This document shows positions 59,841 through 64,000 of a stretch of DNA of 64,000 nucleotides, piece by piece. The translations under genes were made by a program, and so were the position numbers. This stretch comes from Pelagimonas sp. (GTDB lineage: Bacteria; Pseudomonadota; Alphaproteobacteria; Rhodobacterales; Rhodobacteraceae). Numbering within the stretch: the stretch's first letter is position 1; each line of letters starts with the position of its first letter. Below the pieces are notes generated by a model, which saw only the letters and a list, made by a program, of their open reading frames with translations, made no database searches and was not told the origin of the DNA. The DNA lies in assembly GCA_025210265.1 (NCBI GenBank), contig JAOASD010000004.1, forward strand, positions 62,001 through 126,000, in the 5' to 3' direction.

Positions 59841-59869
59841 AAAAAAGGCGCCCGCATCGGGGCGCCTTT
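59841..59869 (-). terminator. Terminator of the SnoaL-like gene (minus strand)
   Basis: AAAGGCGCCC (59844-59853) and GGGCGCCTTT (59860-59869) form a perfect 10-bp stem with a 6-base loop. On the minus strand it is followed by a T-run, and it may also stop the convergent Lrp transcript. Confidence 0.85.
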
Positions 59870-59891
59870 CCGGTCTGTTGGCTCCGCCTGA

Positions 59892-60365
59892 TTACGGCTG
59901 ATAGGGCAGAGAGGAATGATGCAGCACAATCCGCATCACGCCGTTTTCGTCTTTCTTATAGCCAAAGCTTTTGTCGACCTGGGTCAGGTTGCCATCCTTG
60001 TCGGTCAGCTTGATCCAGCCCATCCACATGCCTACATCGCCCTCAAGAAATTCGGCTGAGGTGACGCTTTCCATGCTGCGCCAGCCCTTTAGGCCAAACC
60101 CGCCATCCAGCGGGAAATCCCCATCATGGCCGACAAAATAGGACAATGCGCCCTGACGGGTCGGGCGGAATGTCTGATCGCCGCTGGCCAGGGTCGGTTT
60201 GAACAGGACAGGCCCCATGCCATAGCCATAGGCCGAATCCAGCACATCTTCGGCTACGGGGCGGGCGGCGTCGATGCCGCCGTCTTCATAGGCTTTGGAA
60301 ATGGCGATCAGCCCGTTTCCCCAGGCCTGCCGGGCCGCGGCGAGATCCTCAGTGGTCATCGTCAT
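59892..60365 (-). CDS. NTF2-like protein (CaMKII-association-domain type)
   Basis: From the ATG at 60365 (MTMTTEDLAAARQAWGNGLI), behind AAAGGAC, the protein is 157 residues with an NTF2-like fold. The ending VMRIVLHHSSLPYQP is typical of CaMKII_AD/SnoaL-like bacterial proteins. I recall homologues labelled as phosphoribosyl-AMP cyclohydrolase in databases, but no HisI motif is visible, so that name is not supported. It is downstream of the DUF1826 gene and may belong to the same zinc-related unit. Confidence 0.75.
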   Translation of the reverse strand: MTMTTEDLAAARQAWGNGLIAISKAYEDGGIDAARPVAEDVLDSAYGYGMGPVLFKPTLASGDQTFRPTRQGALSYFVGHDGDFPLDGGFGLKGWRSMESVTSAEFLEGDVGMWMGWIKLTDKDGNLTQVDKSFGYKKDENGVMRIVLHHSSLPYQP

Positions 60366-60439
60366 GGTTTGTCCTTTCATCAAAGCGCGCGTTTGAAGCG
60401 TATTTGCAGCTGCGCGCAGTTTTTTCAAGGAAATGCCGG

Positions 60440-61086
60440 TCAGAAAACGGTCGTAGGGTCAACAATCGGGTCCAGCACCAGCAGCAGTCGGGTTTCCCCA
60501 CTGCCCGCAATAGGAGGAGAGCGATGCTGCAAACCGCTTTGCGGGGTTTCGGGCCAGTTTGTACCGCGCAGCACCAGCGGCGTTTGTGTCGGCGCGGTAA
60601 GGATGCGCTGCGGGTCATGACCGCCGGGCAGGGCGGTGCCATATTGTGTGCCTGTGCCGCGATAGGTGCAGATGAGCCGGGCGCGCAGCGCGTCGATATG
60701 AAATTTGCGGCAGGCATTGGTGGTGACCACATCCAGCCGCAGGCGCAGCAGCGCCACATCCATCAGATCGGCAAACAGCGTGCCAAGCGCGCAGATATCC
60801 GCGATCAGCCAGTCCCGATGCGGGCTGGCGGGGGTGCCCGCCTGCATACAGCTTTGTTTCAGGGCGGGTCCGAACTGATCGGGGCGCAGGATCTGGCGGG
60901 TCTGAGGCAGGGCCTGCGGGGGCAGAGCAGTGATCCAGTTCTGAAACCCGGCCCGCGCGGGGCGGTTCCACAGGGCTGCGGCGCAATCGGGCCGGTGCAG
61001 CGCCGCCAGCCCCCGCGCGCAGTCGCTGATCTCGACCCCGGCAGCAAAGCTCTGCCGGGGCAGGGGGCGCAGCTTGGCGCTTTGCA

Positions 61087-61087
<1 letters not shown>
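60440..61087 (-). CDS. DUF1826 protein of the zinc-starvation type cluster
   Basis: From the ATG at 61087 (MQSAKLRPLPRQSFAAGVEI) the protein is 215 residues. The conserved block CRKFHIDALRARLICTYRGT followed by GTQYG is the DUF1826 hallmark. The start overlaps the stop of the COG0523 GTPase gene in TGATG, so translation is coupled. DUF1826 genes are commonly found with COG0523 GTPases in Zur regulons. The molecular function is unknown; His and Cys residues suggest metal binding. Confidence 0.85.
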
Positions 61088-62298
<1,211 letters not shown>

Positions 62299-62310
62299 GG
62301 CAGAGGCCCT

Positions 62311-63375
62311 TTATTCAGCAGTTGCGGGGGCGCGCAGCAGATCAAAGCTGCGCTGTAATTCGGGACCGGAAAGATCGCGGGCGATCACCACGATGCGCGA
62401 GCGGCGATCGTCATGTGGCCAGCCCTGCACCGGGCGCGGTGGGTCAAAGATCTGCTGCACGCCGTGAAACACAAAAGGCATGTCGATCCCGTCCAGGAAA
62501 ACGATGCCCTTGATGCGCAGGATGTCATTGCCGCGCAGGCCGATCAGCGTGTTCAGCCAGCGGTCGAACTGCGCATCCTGCAGCGGTTCGTCGATGATGA
62601 TTGAGGCCGTGCCGATGCGGCTGTCATGCGGGTTGAAGCCCGTGGTTGGGGCAGGGGTGGGCGCGCCAAAGCCGGACAGGTTGCCAAAGGGATCGGCGGG
62701 CTGTTGATGCGCGGCATTGCCCAGCCAGGACAGGGCCTGCGCAGGCATAACATCATCGCGTATGCCCCCAAGGTCAAAGATCTGCGTGCTGGCTTTCGCG
62801 CCCTTTACCGCATGGATCAGCTGTGCATTCGGATTGAGGGCGCGCAGGCGCTCTTCCAGCATGACCACCGCATCGGGTGTGGCCAGATCGGTCTTGGACA
62901 GGATCAGCAGATCGGCCATGGCCACCTGCGACACGGCTTCGAATTGGGCATCCAGCGTGGCAGCGCCATGGGCGGCATCCACCACGGTCACAACCCCATC
63001 CATGCGCGCGCTGCGCGCCAGTTTGGGGTCGACCAGCAGGGTCTGCAGGATCGGGCCTGGATCGGCCAGCCCGGTGGTTTCGATCACGATCCGATCAAAC
63101 AGGAACTCTCCGGCATCGCGCCGTGCCATCAGACCGGCCATTGTGTCGGCCAGCTCGCCGCGCACGGTGCAGCACAGGCAGCCCGAGGCCATCAGCACCA
63201 CATCATCGCTGGCGGTTTCGATCAGGTCATGGTCCAGCCCGGCCTCGCCAAATTCATTCACGATCACCGCAATCCGCTGTGCTGGGTGATCGGTCAGGAT
63301 CTGGTTCAAAAGCGTGGTTTTCCCGGCGCCCAGAAATCCGGTCAGCAGGGTCACGGGAATGCGGGTTTCGGTCAC
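62311..63375 (-). CDS. CobW-type COG0523 GTPase
   Basis: The 354-residue protein has Walker [10 protein letters not shown] (13-21), the metal motif CLCC (C66, C68, C69) and the G4-like motif SKTDLATPD. It belongs to the G3E family together with its neighbour but to a different subgroup (VIVNEFGEAGLDHDL, as in CobW and the usual YjiA-like proteins). No cobalamin gene is nearby, so a zinc role is more likely. It is the first gene of the minus-strand unit, with a Zur-like palindrome 37 bases upstream. Confidence 0.9.
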   Translation of the reverse strand: MTETRIPVTLLTGFLGAGKTTLLNQILTDHPAQRIAVIVNEFGEAGLDHDLIETASDDVVLMASGCLCCTVRGELADTMAGLMARRDAGEFLFDRIVIETTGLADPGPILQTLLVDPKLARSARMDGVVTVVDAAHGAATLDAQFEAVSQVAMADLLILSKTDLATPDAVVMLEERLRALNPNAQLIHAVKGAKASTQIFDLGGIRDDVMPAQALSWLGNAAHQQPADPFGNLSGFGAPTPAPTTGFNPHDSRIGTASIIIDEPLQDAQFDRWLNTLIGLRGNDILRIKGIVFLDGIDMPFVFHGVQQIFDPPRPVQGWPHDDRRSRIVVIARDLSGPELQRSFDLLRAPATAE

Positions 63376-63409
63376 GGTTGTCTCTTTGGCTGCAGGGGTG
63401 AGAGAATTT

Positions 63410-63427
63410 GTTATGTTATAACATTAC
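63410..63427 (-). promoter_or_regulatory. Zur-box-like palindrome upstream of the CobW gene
   Basis: The core ATGTTATAACAT at 63413-63424 is a perfect 12-bp palindrome, and the 18-base extension GTTATGTTATAACATTAC is nearly symmetric. It closely resembles alphaproteobacterial Zur sites built on GTTATA.TATAAC. It stands 37 bases before the ATG of the first CobW-type gene. Confidence 0.7.
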
Positions 63428-63457
63428 ATCACGCAAGGGTTGAAATCCATATCTCAT

Positions 63458-63491
63458 AAAAAAAGCCACCCGCGCAGGGGCGCGGATGGCT
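63458..63491 (-). terminator. Terminator of the ferredoxin-type oxidoreductase gene
   Basis: AGCCACCCGCGC (63464-63475) pairs with GCGCGGATGGCT (63480-63491) with one mismatch and a 4-base loop. It is followed on the minus strand by a run of T residues. Confidence 0.85.
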
Positions 63492-63515
63492 CTTTGTTCT
63501 GTTGCGCGTTGAGGA

Positions 63516-64000
63516 TCAGACCTCTAGCTCGACCTTGCCCAGCGGGTTTGAACAACAGGCCAGGATATAGCCTGCCTCGATGTCATCCTCGGAAATGCCG
63601 CCATTATGCACCATATGCACATCGCCCGAGGTCTTTTTGACCTTGCAGGTGCCGCAGACGCCAAAGGTACAGCCCGACGGAATGTTCAGCCCAACGGACC
63701 GCGCTGCGGCCAGAACTGTATCGGTTTCGGCCACTTTGGCGGTGACACCGGAGGTGGCAAAATGGATTTCGGCCTTGCTGTCATCATCAGGCACCACATC
63801 GTCCAGCTCGGGCTGGTCGGCCTCTGTCTCAATCGGAGCGCCAAAGCTTTCCTGATTGTAGTTGTCCATGTCAAAGCCCAGCCCGGCCAGCGCCTCGCGC
63901 ACGGCGGTCATGAACGGTTCGGGGCCACAGCAATAGACTTCGCGGTCCAGATAATCCGGGGCCATCAGGCCCAGCATCAGCTGGTTGAACTGACCCTGAT
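63516..64000 (-). CDS. Ferredoxin:NAD(P)H-type oxidoreductase, C-terminal part (GbcB-like)
   Basis: Only the last ~161 codons are in the window; the frame is open at 64000. It contains the end of an FNR-like NAD-binding domain (YCCGPEPFM) and a C-terminal plant-type [2Fe-2S] ferredoxin with the ligand pattern CTFGVCGTC...C (C-x4-C-x2-C and later ACC). The ending DVHMVHNGGISEDDIEAGYI matches the reductase component of glycine betaine monooxygenase (GbcB) and related Rieske oxygenase reductases. The gene has its own terminator and converges with no other gene. Confidence 0.88.
   Translation of the reverse strand, partial: QGQFNQLMLGLMAPDYLDREVYCCGPEPFMTAVREALAGLGFDMDNYNQESFGAPIETEADQPELDDVVPDDDSKAEIHFATSGVTAKVAETDTVLAAARSVGLNIPSGCTFGVCGTCKVKKTSGDVHMVHNGGISEDDIEAGYILACCSNPLGKVELEV

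Noticed and set aside
59892-60365. Phosphoribosyl-AMP cyclohydrolase label
   Set aside because: No HisI metal-binding cysteines or motifs are present; the NTF2-like fold is the supported reading.

Overview
The window looks like a chromosomal segment of a marine alphaproteobacterium of the Rhodobacterales (Roseobacter group). The evidence is GC-rich housekeeping DNA, gene neighbourhoods I associate with that group (PCMT-family methyltransferase, TolC and DUF2497 protein; homoserine dehydrogenase, glpX and recJ; acnB; lolCE/lolD), and catabolic genes for hydroxyproline, betaine-like compounds and acyl-CoA. Taxonomy is inferred from protein character only.

Layout. 1-1945: end of a class III aminotransferase and an MBL-fold hydrolase. 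2085-6976: a hydroxyproline catabolic operon (DHDPS-like deaminase, 4-hydroxyproline epimerase, D-amino-acid dehydrogenase, a second proline-racemase paralogue with Ser in place of the first catalytic Cys, GntR regulator). About 7000-20450: an accessory region of lower GC and patchwork origin. It holds a ~272-bp MITE-like element, small exported proteins, a 5'-truncated serine protease, a DUF1353-like lipoprotein, a hairpin-rich gene-poor stretch, broken SDR and secreted-protein genes, two SnoaL/NTF2 paralogues and relaxase remnants. It ends with a compact unit: a three-gene operon (cytosine-C5 methyltransferase, 987-aa protein with two GHKL ATPase domains, receiver-like protein), an XRE regulator, an excisionase-like protein and a tyrosine integrase lying against tRNA-Cys.

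20450-43900 is mostly core: PCMT/TolC/DUF2497, EF-P, YgfZ, a TIGR04283-type glycosyltransferase, an ABC exporter with a phosphatase, two PLP aminotransferases, an enoyl-CoA hydratase, LolCE/LolD, TetR and DMT transporter, homoserine dehydrogenase, GlpX and RecJ. Two identical tRNA-Glu genes follow as a ~298-bp tandem duplication. 44355-48970 holds a TetR regulator divergent from a 2OG-Fe(II) dioxygenase, an N-methylproline-demethylase-like flavoprotein and a ProC-like reductase, probably an N-methylated proline/betaine catabolic operon. 48974-53279 holds PagL, AraC and an acyl-CoA dehydrogenase/hydratase pair. 53629-59809 holds AcnB, a ureohydrolase, a ThDP enzyme and Lrp. 59892-63375 is a minus-strand set with DUF1826 and two CobW/COG0523 GTPases behind a Zur-like palindrome. 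The window ends inside a ferredoxin-type oxidoreductase resembling the reductase of glycine betaine monooxygenase.

The best candidate for an undescribed system is the operon at 12368-18003. The three genes overlap by 8 and 20 bases. The middle protein joins an N-terminal MORC/Hsp90-like ATPase to a C-terminal histidine-kinase-like module through a long helical region, and its partner has receiver-domain acidic residues. This suggests a phosphorelay-like, methylation-coupled genome-conflict system on an integrase-bearing island. That function is inference.
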